Assembly (NCBI GenBank): GCA_017446745.1
Contig: JAFSQF010000004.1
Coordinates: 1-64,000, forward strand
Length of the DNA: 64,000 nt
From: Bacteroidales bacterium
Lineage (GTDB): Bacteria; Bacteroidota; Bacteroidia; Bacteroidales; P3
Reading direction: 5' to 3'
How positions within the stretch are numbered: the first letter of the stretch is position 1; each line of letters begins with the position of its first letter. A program made the position numbers and the translations under genes. Shown one piece after another: positions 25,819 through 33,558 of this stretch. A model generated the notes under the pieces. The model had not been told where the DNA came from and made no database searches. It was given only the letters and a program-made list of their open reading frames with translations.

Positions 25819-26871
25819 ATGAATATCCTCGTTACCGGCGCAGCCGGATTTATCGGTGCCAACCTGGTGATGCGTCTTTTGAACGACGGCTTCCAGCATC
25901 GGCCGTGCAGCATTGTGGGGCTCGACAATATGAACGCCTATTACGACGTGAGCCTGAAGGAATACCGCCTGAAAGAGATAGAAGAGCTGGCTTTAAAAGC
26001 AAAACCTTCGACGTTCAGCTTTGTTCGAGGCGACCTTGCCGACAAAACGCTTATCGACAGCCTTTTCGCCGCACACCACTTCGACATTGTTGTAAACCTC
26101 GCAGCCCAAGCCGGCGTGCGGTACAGCATCGAGAATCCCGATGCCTATATCCAGAGCAATGTCATCGGTTTCTACAATATTTTGGAGGCTTGCCGACACA
26201 ACCCCGTGGAGCATCTGGTGTATGCCAGCAGCAGCTCCGTGTATGGCGGCAACAAAAAAGTGCCTTTCGCTGTTGAGGATCGCGTCGACAACCCCGTCAG
26301 CCTTTATGCTGCCACCAAGAAGAGCAACGAGCTCTTCGCCCACTGCTATAGCAAACTCTACGACATCCCCACCACAGGACTTCGCTTCTTTACGGTGTAT
26401 GGCCCTGCCGGTCGCCCGGATATGGCCTATTTCGGCTTCACCAACAAGCTGATGGCCGGGAAGACCATACAGATCTACAACTACGGCAACTGCCGTCGCG
26501 ACTTCACCTATGTCGACGACATCGTGGAGGGTATAGTCCGCGTGATGGCCGGCGCACCAGAACGCCGCAAAGGCGACGATGGCCTGCCTATCCCCCCATA
26601 CAAGATTTATAATATCGGTGGCGGACAGCCTGAGAACCTGCTGGATTTTGTCCAGACCCTCCAGGAGGAACTCGTGGCAGCCGGCGTCCTCCCGCAGGAC
26701 TACGACTTCGAAGCTCACAAGGAACTCGTCCCTATGCAGCCTGGCGATGTGCCAACTACATACGCCGATGCTTCGGCCCTGGAACGCGACTTCGGCTTCA
26801 CTCCTCGCATCACACTCCGCGAAGGTCTGCGGAAGTTTGCCCAATGGTATAAGGTATATTATTCAAAATAA
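25819..26871 (+). CDS. UDP-glucuronate 4-epimerase (extended SDR)
   Basis: 350 residues with the NAD motif VTGAAGFIGANL at the start, a DLADKTLIDSLF loop, NLAAQAGVRYSIENPDAYI, YASSSSVYG, and the catalytic Tyr163/Lys167 in YAATKKSNE. FFTVYGPAGRPDMAYF and RRDFTYVDDIVEG are typical of epimerases acting on UDP-glucuronate (CapI/LspL branch). Its start lies one base after the ugd stop. The product, UDP-galacturonate, would feed capsule or LPS; this is inference from the pair. Confidence 0.93.
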   Translation: MNILVTGAAGFIGANLVMRLLNDGFQHRPCSIVGLDNMNAYYDVSLKEYRLKEIEELALKAKPSTFSFVRGDLADKTLIDSLFAAHHFDIVVNLAAQAGVRYSIENPDAYIQSNVIGFYNILEACRHNPVEHLVYASSSSVYGGNKKVPFAVEDRVDNPVSLYAATKKSNELFAHCYSKLYDIPTTGLRFFTVYGPAGRPDMAYFGFTNKLMAGKTIQIYNYGNCRRDFTYVDDIVEGIVRVMAGAPERRKGDDGLPIPPYKIYNIGGGQPENLLDFVQTLQEELVAAGVLPQDYDFEAHKELVPMQPGDVPTTYADASALERDFGFTPRITLREGLRKFAQWYKVYYSK

Positions 26872-26915
26872 AACACTAACAGTCTTCAGAAATGGTCTGG
26901 CGCAAGTTCTGACTG

Positions 26916-26954
26916 AAAAGCGGGTCAAGGGGGACTGACCCTCTGACACGCTTT
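26916..26954 (+). repeat. Palindromic repeat related to the pta 3' end
   Basis: AAAAGCGGGTCAAGG, a short spacer and CCTCTGACACGCTTT form an imperfect palindrome. A close relative spans the pta stop codon at 38845-38883. Confidence 0.75.
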
Positions 26955-26956
26955 CA

Positions 26957-26999
26957 AAAAAAAACGTCCGCAGTATCCACTGCGGGCGTTTTTTTTTTT
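26957..26999. terminator. Bidirectional terminator after the ugd operon
   Basis: CGTCCGCAG (26965-26973) pairs with CTGCGGGCG (26980-26988), flanked by A- and T-runs. Near copy of the hairpin at 523-561. Confidence 0.85.
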
Positions 27000-27062
27000 C
27001 GGCCAGCCGTAAGGCGGGCAAAACCCATTGGGCTTGCACAAGCCGTAACTGGTGATGGCCTG

Positions 27063-27914
27063 TTATTTGACTATCAACCTGCGGATTTGGCGTTTGTCGG
27101 CATTGTCCACAAGCACGATGTAGGCTCCGGCAGGTATGCCGCTCAGCTCGATGCGATGGGTGCATGTGGCCTCACAGCTGTCAAGACGCATGGCGCGCAC
27201 CGTGCGCCCTTGAAGGTCGACGACGCTCACATCTATGGTACCCTCCATACCGCTGATGGTCAGCAGGGCGCTTCCTTGCGCCGGGTTGGGATAGATGGCT
27301 ATGCCTTCGCTGCCATCCTTTTCCTCTATGCCCTGGGCCTCGGCGGTGCGGAACACGCTGCGCTGACTCCATACGCTGGTGGAGACCGCCGTGCAGTGCT
27401 GTCGCACGAAGACGCTATAGCTGATGTTGGGCTCGAGGTTGTCGAGCGTCACCCTGTTGCTGGTGATGCCGCTGAGGGTGATACCGTTGCCTTGGCTGAA
27501 AGCACCGATGCCATACTCTACCGTGTAGAGCCCCGCAGTGCCTTCCCATTCAACGACGGCAGTGTTGTGGGTGATGTCGCTCGCCACCACGTTGGTGGGC
27601 CTTTCGCACTCGGTGGTGGTGAATGTGGTCACGGGACTATAGGATGAGATGAGGCCGTTGTTGGTGCAGCTGTCGGCTATGCTCACACTGTAGGTGTAGC
27701 CATGCACCAAGCCGCTGAGGTGGTATGGGCGCTGGTGGGCGGAAATCACGGTGTCGAGGTCCACCGTGGTGAGGCGCAGATGCCAGGTAGACTGTGCATT
27801 GCCAGGCTGCCAGTCCACCGTAGCCTCATCGTAGGTGACGTCGCTCACCGTAGGCGCCTCGGGCGACAGACAGGGGTGCGGAAGAGTGGTGAAGGTTCCT
27901 TCGCCCCATTCAGT
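27063..27914 (-). pseudogene. T9SS-sorted fibronectin type III protein, 5'-truncated
   Basis: The frame is open from about 27914, where it reads TEWGEGTFTTLPHPC without a start codon; the first Met is at 27848. Two fibronectin type III-like modules follow (VTYDEATVDWQPG, ITHNTAVVEWEGTAGLYTVE) and then a T9SS sorting domain with YPNPAQGSALLTISG and a final RRLIVK. The signal peptide and N-terminal part are missing. The upstream edge coincides with a repeat also present at 32682-32744, so the 5' part was probably deleted or replaced there. It may be silent. Confidence 0.75.
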
Positions 27915-27931
27915 AAAAAAATAAGTAAGCG

Positions 27932-28127
27932 GTCAAATTTAATTGACATTTATGATAATTCACGGGCATTTACCGGCATTCACGTTCTATAAATATTATT
28001 TATGGTAATTGCTGGTCATTTATGACAATTGCTGTTCAAAGAAAATGAAAGTTAAGTTAGGTCAGCCACTTAGCAAGCTTATTTTATTTTGAATGTCTGA
28101 TTGTATCAACTTATTTTTTAATTATTG
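27932..28127 (+). repeat. Intergenic dispersed repeats at the truncated gene edge
   Basis: 27932-27994 (with GTCAAATTTAATTGAC, then TTCACGGGCATT and CATTCACGTTCTATAAATA) recurs at 32682-32744. 28098-28127 (TGATTGTATCAACTTATT...) recurs at 12862 and 33241. No gene is visible here. Confidence 0.85.
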
Positions 28128-28171
28128 TTAGGTGCATCATCGAGCCGAAATCGCTCCATGCCCTACGATGC

Positions 28172-28200
28172 AAAAAAAAGCCGCCCTCTTCGAGGCGGCT
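28172..28200 (-). terminator. Terminator of tRNA-Val(GAC)
   Basis: AGCCGCC (28179-28185) pairs with GGCGGCT (28194-28200), with the A-run on the left giving a T-run for the leftward transcript. Confidence 0.85.
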
Positions 28201-28205
28201 TCACG

Positions 28206-28280
28206 TGATCTGCACAAGATTTGAACTTGTGACCTCTTGCCTGTCAAGCAAGCGCTCTAAACCAACTGAGCTAGCAGATC
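28206..28280 (-). tRNA. tRNA-Val, anticodon GAC
   Basis: Cloverleaf of 75 bases. The acceptor GATCTGC pairs with GCAGATC, the D-arm is GCTCAGTTGG-type, the anticodon stem CTTGC/GCAAG encloses TTGACAG (anticodon GAC), and the T-arm ACAAG-TTCAAAT-CTTGT is complete. CCA is not encoded. It has its own promoter and terminator. Confidence 0.93.
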
Positions 28281-28300
28281 ATGTCTTTTGAAATCGGTTG

Positions 28301-28331
28301 CAAAAGTAGTAAGATTTGGTGATATGACAAA
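28301..28331 (-). promoter_or_regulatory. Promoter of tRNA-Val(GAC)
   Basis: On the bottom strand TTTG (28331-28328), a 19-base spacer and TACTTTTG (28308-28301). Confidence 0.8.
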
Positions 28332-28494
28332 ATTTTTTTTTGATTTTTTTAGAAAAAGGTAACGTAGTGCGACTTATTATTCTGATAATGTTTCGTATAT
28401 AGCTTGAATAATATTTGCTTTTTTGCAACTTGAAATCAGAAAACAATTTATGATTTTGGCTGTTTTTATGTGGAAAATCCGAGAAATTCAGGCC

Positions 28495-29760
28495 TCAGAA
28501 ACCTATCGAGATGCCGAAGGTGTGGATGTTGTTGGCCCCGATGCCGCTGCGAAAGGTGGGCAGGAGGTCGTAGGTGAAACCGAGGATGCATCCCGTCAGG
28601 GGGCCACCACTAAGATTTAGGAAGGCCCGGAGCTGCCATGGATTGTACACATCTACGCGCTCTTTGTCGCGATGCCAGCGGTTGTCGCTGCCCATAGTGC
28701 GCGTTATGAGGCTGCTGCTGAGGTTGCGCAGGGCGTTCATGCCAAAGTTGATGCGGTAGGGCTTGAAGCCTCTGTCATTGCCTTTGCCAAAGCTGTAGGT
28801 GAGCTGTAGACGCAATCCGATGCTGTTGGCCAAGAGCATCTGGTGGGGCAGGCTGCCTGTTGCCGGCGTGCTCAGTGCCAGTCCGTTACCGTCGTAGGCT
28901 ACGCTGTTGAGAAGCCGGCTCCAATCCACCTCAAAGATTGCGCCAGGACGGAAGGTGAGATTGCGCGCTATGCGTTGCGGATTGAGGATGTCGAGGTACA
29001 TCGTGAGGCGGTAGTTCTCGGCTCGGTTGTAGGGCGATTCGTATTTGTTGTTCATATAAAGCGGTACGGGCGCTGAGAGGCCGAAGGATAGGCTGAGGCC
29101 ATTTATGTAGCGTGTCCATACTCTGTTGGTTTGCTTCACGCTGAGGTTACGGGTGCTGTCGGATGTGTAGCTCGTGCCGAAGCTGCGCACGTCGCTGCGT
29201 ACTCTGGTGCCCTGGCTCTGTAGTACGGGGCATACCACCGTTGAACCTATGTCGCGGCGAAGCTTCAGCAGGGCATCGGAATGGATGGTGTCGAGCGTCA
29301 ACGTTCCGCGAACGTCCACGTCAAGGTCGCCGCTGGCGTGCCAACTGGTGCCTTGCACAGTGGCGTTGCTGTCTATATAGATGTATGCTTTGCGGTAGCC
29401 GAATTGGAGGCATCCCGTCTCCACGCTGGCACCCTCTTCTACGTCGAGCTGGCGCAGCGGTCGGCTGAGGTTGATTTCAAGGGTGGTGCTGCGCGGCATG
29501 TCGCGGTTGGGAAGCAACGTGAGCTCTCGCCCCTCTATGCGGCACACCTCAGGCTCGTTGTCCTGGTCGTAGAATGCCTCGCAGGGAGTCAGGATACTTA
29601 TGGATGTGGCTGCCCCAGGTTTGATGACAACATTCCATCCCGGGCTGACAACGATGTGGTTGATGGTGTCGGGTAGCGTTTGAGTGATGCGGAACTGGTT
29701 CTGGGCCATGATGTCGCCAAGCATCGCAATGGCCATCGTCATAAGAATTATTCGTTTCAT
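28495..29760 (-). CDS. Secreted GIN-domain protein with C-terminal beta-barrel-like half
   Basis: 421 residues with a signal peptide (MKRIILMTMAIAMLGDIMAQ). Residues ~25-190 resemble the GIN/DUF2807 adhesin-like beta-helix (HIVVSPGWNVVIKPG, IYIDSNATVQGTSWHASGDL, LDVDVRGTLTLD). The second half has alternating hydrophobic strands, many aromatics and a final FGISIGF, typical of an outer membrane barrel. It lies downstream of a sigma/anti-sigma-like pair but is separated from it by palindromic repeats. Function unknown. Confidence 0.7.
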   Translation of the reverse strand: MKRIILMTMAIAMLGDIMAQNQFRITQTLPDTINHIVVSPGWNVVIKPGAATSISILTPCEAFYDQDNEPEVCRIEGRELTLLPNRDMPRSTTLEINLSRPLRQLDVEEGASVETGCLQFGYRKAYIYIDSNATVQGTSWHASGDLDVDVRGTLTLDTIHSDALLKLRRDIGSTVVCPVLQSQGTRVRSDVRSFGTSYTSDSTRNLSVKQTNRVWTRYINGLSLSFGLSAPVPLYMNNKYESPYNRAENYRLTMYLDILNPQRIARNLTFRPGAIFEVDWSRLLNSVAYDGNGLALSTPATGSLPHQMLLANSIGLRLQLTYSFGKGNDRGFKPYRINFGMNALRNLSSSLITRTMGSDNRWHRDKERVDVYNPWQLRAFLNLSGGPLTGCILGFTYDLLPTFRSGIGANNIHTFGISIGF

Positions 29761-29807
29761 TGTGCTATATATATTATAAGTAACTGTTCATAATTAACAT
29801 TCATTTT

Positions 29808-29890
29808 GAGCCCCATAGGGGCGGCATATAATAGCCGTGGGCGTGAGCCCACGGAGTAAAGCAGTCATTTACATTGAGCCCCGTAGGGGC
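29808..29890 (+). repeat. Two GAGCCCC(A/G)TAGGGGC palindromes with a hairpin between
   Basis: Palindromes at about 29808-29822 and 29876-29890, with CCGTGGGC-GTGA-GCCCACGG (29835-29854) between them. The core CCCCGTAGGGG is also the core of the 54-bp array at 36506-37190. Confidence 0.85.
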
Positions 29891-29986
29891 GACATATTAT
29901 GAAAACACATTTAATCGTCATCACTAATATGTAAACATTTTTGATCGTATTCTGCCTGCTATCGCCCCCTTGCGATTCTCCGCTCA

Positions 29987-30676
29987 TTAAAAATGTATTT
30001 CTATGGGCTCTATGTGGCTGGTGCCCCCCGTCAGTGCAAGGAAGTTGCCCGGCGTCGCCGGCGTAGTGGCCGTGGCCTTACGCTTCCCGCTCTGCACCAT
30101 CCGGGTCGACTGCCGCTCGTAGACCTTCGGCTCGGCCTCCATGGCCAGCTGCGGTTCTGCCCATTGCTGCGTGGCCTCCTCTGCCGTCGTGCTCTTGACT
30201 ACGCTGTCGGCTGAACTCCTCTCGGCAGCCTGCACCGCAACATCAGGCGCCACGGCCTCTGCCACCTGCTCTTGGCTGTTGATTACTCGTGCTTTCCTCT
30301 CCCTTTTCTGTCGTGGAATGCCCTCCTCCGAGCTGTTCTTCTGCCTTGCCGTGTCGCATGCCACAGGCTCGGTAGGGCTGTCTGGCAGGCTGGCGATGAT
30401 GCTGGGTGTGCTTGCGCCGCTGGCTTGACGTAGGATGATTTGCGCTGTGCTTGCCAACAGTAAAAGGCTTGCGGCTATGCTTATCCATGCCCAGATGGGT
30501 CTGCGCTTCCTCTCCTCCTTGCCTTCTCTGTGGTGGCTAACGCCTCCGAGCGTTAATGCCTTCTCTTCCTCCTCCCATTGGTCGATGAGCGTAGAGAGCG
30601 TCTGCTGCCGCTGACGGTTGGCCTCTGCTTGCCGTGCCGCTTCAAAGAGGTCTTCTATTGATGTGTTCTTTTTCAT
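29987..30676 (-). CDS. Probable anti-sigma factor, single-pass membrane protein
   Basis: 229 residues. A charged cytoplasmic N-terminus (IEDLFEAARQAEANRQRQQT) precedes a basic RKRRP and a single transmembrane helix (IWAWISIAASLLLLASTAQI, about 68-88). The rest is low-complexity and Ala/Glu-rich, presumably periplasmic. It overlaps the end of the ECF sigma gene by four bases (ATGA), the usual arrangement of sigma and anti-sigma genes. No conserved anti-sigma motif is clear, so the role rests on topology and context. Confidence 0.6.
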   Translation of the reverse strand: MKKNTSIEDLFEAARQAEANRQRQQTLSTLIDQWEEEEKALTLGGVSHHREGKEERKRRPIWAWISIAASLLLLASTAQIILRQASGASTPSIIASLPDSPTEPVACDTARQKNSSEEGIPRQKRERKARVINSQEQVAEAVAPDVAVQAAERSSADSVVKSTTAEEATQQWAEPQLAMEAEPKVYERQSTRMVQSGKRKATATTPATPGNFLALTGGTSHIEPIEIHF

Positions 30677-31170
30677 TGTCTTATGGATTTTAGTCTGTCG
30701 CGCATCGTGCTGATGGCGCGCGAAAGGGTGGTGTAGATATTGGCCTGACTCATGCCTGTGGTGGCCTGGATGGTCTCGATATCCTGCTGTTGCAGGTAGC
30801 GCAGCTCCACGACGCTGCGCTGTCGCTCAGGCAACTGATGCAATAGGTTGTGTAGCAATTGGCTCTGCTCCTCTTGCTCGCTTATCTCTATGGTGATGGC
30901 TTCGTCGCTGATTATCGATAGGGTAGGAGCGTGGTCTGCTTGTCGGTTGCGCCGCCGGATGAGGTCTATGCATCGCGAGCGGACTATGCGCATGGCGTAA
31001 CCCTGTAGGTTGTCTACGCCCTCCAGGTCGTCGCGGCGCTGCCAAAGATTTAGAAATGTCTCTTGCACCACGTCCTCGGCATCCTCGGCATCGCCAAGAA
31101 TCCGCTCGCCAAGTCGTTGCATGACAGGCTGCAAGGGTATGAGGTCGCGCTTGAAGATTTCTTTATTCAT
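30673..31170 (-). CDS. ECF-type RNA polymerase sigma factor
   Basis: 165 residues. Region 2 has DAEDAEDVVQETFLNLWQRR and YAMRIVRSRCIDLIRRRN; region 4 has LPERQRSVVELRYLQQQDIE and MSQANIYTTLSRAISTMRDRL as the helix-turn-helix. There is no region 1 or 3, as in extracytoplasmic-function sigma factors. It starts an operon whose second gene overlaps its stop and probably regulates it. Targets are unknown; the downstream GIN protein is a candidate. Confidence 0.92.
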   Translation of the reverse strand: MNKEIFKRDLIPLQPVMQRLGERILGDAEDAEDVVQETFLNLWQRRDDLEGVDNLQGYAMRIVRSRCIDLIRRRNRQADHAPTLSIISDEAITIEISEQEEQSQLLHNLLHQLPERQRSVVELRYLQQQDIETIQATTGMSQANIYTTLSRAISTMRDRLKSIRQ

Positions 31171-31235
31171 GGCTCTGTTTCGTGTCTTTTTTACTGTATT
31201 GACGCTCCAGACGGTTTTTTCTTACAAAAAAACAA

Positions 31236-31267
31236 AAAAAAGCCCCGAAATTTTTCGGGGCTTTTTG
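31236..31267 (-). terminator. Terminator of tRNA-Val(CAC)
   Basis: AGCCCCGAAA pairs with TTTTTCGGGGCT; the A-run on its left forms a leftward T-run. Confidence 0.8.
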
Positions 31268-31273
31268 CTTCGG

Positions 31274-31348
31274 TGGTCTGTGGGAGATTCGAACTCTCGA
31301 CCTCTTCCGTGTGAAGGAAGCGCTCTAAACCAACTGAGCTAACAGACC
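31274..31348 (-). tRNA. tRNA-Val, anticodon CAC
   Basis: 75-base cloverleaf: acceptor GGTCTGT/ACAGACC, anticodon arm CTTCC-TTCACAC-GGAAG (anticodon CAC) and T-arm GAGAG-TTCGAAT-CTCCC. No encoded CCA. Its D-arm matches that of the tRNA-Val 3 kb to the left. Confidence 0.92.
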
Positions 31349-31371
31349 ATTTTGTTCTGTCAAATCGGGTG

Positions 31372-31405
31372 CAAAAGTACTAATATTTTTTTGTTCCGAA
31401 GCAAA
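31372..31405 (-). promoter_or_regulatory. Promoter of tRNA-Val(CAC)
   Basis: TACTTTTG on the bottom strand (31379-31372) and TTTG (31405-31402), spacer 22 bases. Confidence 0.65.
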
Positions 31406-31516
31406 AAAATGAGAAAAAATATTTTGTGTTTGTTTAATGTTGTGATATCGATTATTTTAGCTGCTTGTTTTTTGCGTCTGTCATGGATGTCTGACGTCTT
31501 TTTTTTATAGAAAAAG

Positions 31517-32659
31517 TCAGGAAATATTGGAATTTTGCATCGTTGTCTCCTCCTGATAAATCTGTTCTAAAAGCGTGCGAAGCTCTCTGGGGTCGGCTAT
31601 CATTTCGCGCAGCCGTGCCAGGTGGGTGGAATTGTCCGACTCGGGCAGGAAAAGCCTCAGGTAGCCGAAGGATCCATATTTCTCTTCCAGGTGCTGCATG
31701 GCGCGCTGATAGTGCTGCTCCGGCGATAGGGTAGGGTAGTGCGATAGCCCGTATTGTATGGTACGGCGGACGATTTTCTCAGGCCGTATGTCGCGGTCGG
31801 CCTCGGCAACGATCTTTCCGTAGATGCTCCGAGGCTCTTGGCCCGACGATGCGCGGTGGTCTTCTATGGCCTGGGCCATGACGGCAAGCTGCGCCGGACT
31901 GAACCACCGGCGCAGCACCTCGTCGGCTTGCAGCGCCTGGGCCGAGACGATGTGATGCTGCTCCCGTCCTTGGCATAACCCCACGTCGTGATAGGCAGCA
32001 ATGGTATATACCATGTTGACTTCCACGGTATAGTATTTCGCTAACCGTAGGCTCTCGGCAATCACGCTCTCGGCGTGGTCGCGTCGGTGGGCGGCATCGA
32101 ATTGGTCGTAAAGGGGGATGATGTTGCTCTCTATGTGCTGCTGTAGCGGCTGGCAGAGGCATCCCGTGTCGAGCATCTGGTAGGCTTCGCGGGGCGAGCC
32201 GTCGTCCATGTAGACTATCCCGCAACGCTCAAAGCCCAGTTTTTGGATTAGGTGAAGCATGACGCGGTTGTCGGCGTGTGTGTCGATGCGCAGCGAGGCT
32301 ACCTGTCGGCGGCTCCACTCTAAGGCGGCGGCGAAGATGCCGTGAAATCCCGGGGCGCATGCCGTCCGGTGGATGGTGCCGTAGGGGCGTGGGGCGTCTT
32401 TCCAGCCGCCCTCTATTATCTGGTATGTGGGTTCCAACCCCTCCACCAGGGCAAAAGTGCCGGCCACGGCATCGCCACATCTCAACAGGTGGCTGTTGCC
32501 GGCACGAATATCAGCTTCTATGTCTTGGCGCGAGGGGTATCCTCCTGTCCATTGACTGAGGTTGCCGCGTTTGCGCATAAGACTGCGTGAATACTCTATC
32601 ATGCTCATTATCTGCTCTATATCGCCCATCGTGGCTCTGCATATCTGGTAATTTTCCAT
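31517..32659 (-). CDS. GNAT acetyltransferase fused to an HD-domain phosphohydrolase
   Basis: 380 residues from the Met at 32659 (an upstream Met would add 20 residues of unrelated sequence). Residues 1-165 form a GNAT domain (ATMGDIEQIMSMIEYSRSLM, RIDTHADNRVMLHLIQKLGF with the acetyl-CoA loop, GFERCGIVYM). Residues ~180-370 form an HD domain: HAESVIAESLRLAKY, then AAYHDVG and EDHRASSG. HD domains hydrolyse phosphomonoesters or nucleotides. I know the two parts as separate proteins in related bacteria, so this fusion is uncommon. Substrates are unknown. Confidence 0.8.
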   Translation of the reverse strand: MENYQICRATMGDIEQIMSMIEYSRSLMRKRGNLSQWTGGYPSRQDIEADIRAGNSHLLRCGDAVAGTFALVEGLEPTYQIIEGGWKDAPRPYGTIHRTACAPGFHGIFAAALEWSRRQVASLRIDTHADNRVMLHLIQKLGFERCGIVYMDDGSPREAYQMLDTGCLCQPLQQHIESNIIPLYDQFDAAHRRDHAESVIAESLRLAKYYTVEVNMVYTIAAYHDVGLCQGREQHHIVSAQALQADEVLRRWFSPAQLAVMAQAIEDHRASSGQEPRSIYGKIVAEADRDIRPEKIVRRTIQYGLSHYPTLSPEQHYQRAMQHLEEKYGSFGYLRLFLPESDNSTHLARLREMIADPRELRTLLEQIYQEETTMQNSNIS

Positions 32660-32681
32660 CGTTTTTTTTATTAAGTAATTA

Positions 32682-32744
32682 GTCAAATTTATTTGACATT
32701 TACGATAATTCACGGGCATTCATGGTCATTCACGTTCTATAAAT
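32682..32744 (+). repeat. Dispersed repeat, second copy of 27932-27994
   Basis: 63 bases with only a few differences from 27932-27994, containing GTCAAATTTATTTGAC and CATTCACGTTCTATAAATA. Confidence 0.85.
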
Positions 32745-32814
32745 AATTTCTGGATAATTTCTGGATAATTGCTGTTAGCAACGGTAAAATAATAAGGTGT
32801 AACCGTATTTTCCA

Positions 32815-32993
32815 CAAAGAAGCCTCGGAGGCGGGTGCAAACTCCAGTGGAGTGCGCAAAGGAGCCCTGTGCGTGGCATTTTTTCTCAATAACCCCAGAC
32901 AAACGGAGAGCAGTCTGGGGGTCTGTAAATCATACCTGTCCCAGCGTCTCGAAGAGACGCGATTTCAAATTTGTGCCGTTTGCGGATAATCAT
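32815..32993 (+). repeat. Dispersed palindromic repeat, copy B
   Basis: Same order as 12386-12519, with an extra ~45 bases after the GAAGCCTCGGAG segment. Contains CCCCAGAC...GTCTGGGG and GCGTCTC-GA-AGAGACGC hairpins and the TTTGCGGATAATCAT tail. Confidence 0.9.
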
Positions 32994-33160
32994 TAAATAA
33001 TAAGGTGTAACCATAGTTCTGTATAAATGATACTAAATTCGTGTTAATTCGTAGACAAAAATAATCCGTGTTAATTCGTGTAATCTGTAGAGGAAAAAAA
33101 CATTCGTGTGATTCGTGAGATTCGTGTTCAAAAAAAGCATCCGTGAGGTTCGTGTTCACA

Positions 33161-33186
33161 TCGCAGGCGAGGACGCCCGCGTACCA
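33161..33186 (-). repeat. Dispersed 25-bp GC-rich element, reverse copy
   Basis: The top strand reads TCGCAGGCGAGGACGCCCGC then GTACCA. One base differs from the 2012 copy in the middle. Confidence 0.85.
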
Positions 33187-33483
33187 CGTCGCATAAACGC
33201 GCGCAAACACAGTCTTTTCCGTTTTTTTGTTACACCTGTCTGATTGTATCTACTTATTTTTTGATGATTGCTTAATTGCTGTTAATTGCTGTTAAAAGAA
33301 TATGAGCGCTAATTTTGACCGTTTTCTTAATAGAGTACCCATTTCTATATAACGCCTTATTCGCTGTTTAATTATTTATGCTTACTTATAAATGATTATC
33401 CGTAATTACCCAATAACTCCATCAAACCAATCAACCCCATTAAGCCATCCTCCCCATCTTCCCCATCCAACCACCGCCTTAGA

Positions 33484-33513
33484 TTTGCAATTCAAAATTA
33501 TTTCGTATTTTTG
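33484..33513 (+). promoter_or_regulatory. Promoter of the MFS transporter gene
   Basis: TTTG at 33484-33487, an 18-base spacer and TATTTTTG at 33506-33513; the leader is about 40 bases. Confidence 0.7.
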
Positions 33514-33558
33514 CAATAAATTAAATAATCTATAGTAAACAAAATCAATTGAAAGTAC

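Larger units (their letters stand above)
32660..33558. other. Gene-free 0.9-kb stretch made of dispersed repeats
   Basis: No gene is visible. From left to right: the GTCAAATTT... repeat, a GGTAAAATAATAAGGTG unit, copy B of the palindromic repeat (32815-32993), a second AATAAGGTGTAACC unit, ATTCGTG-type short repeats, a reverse GGTACGCGGGCG element (33161-33186), a TGATTGTATC unit (33241) and the MFS promoter. Confidence 0.8.

Noticed and set aside
33045..33140. ATTCGTG repeats as a CRISPR or iteron origin
   Set aside because: The units are short, irregular and lack an origin context; they look like decayed intergenic repeats.
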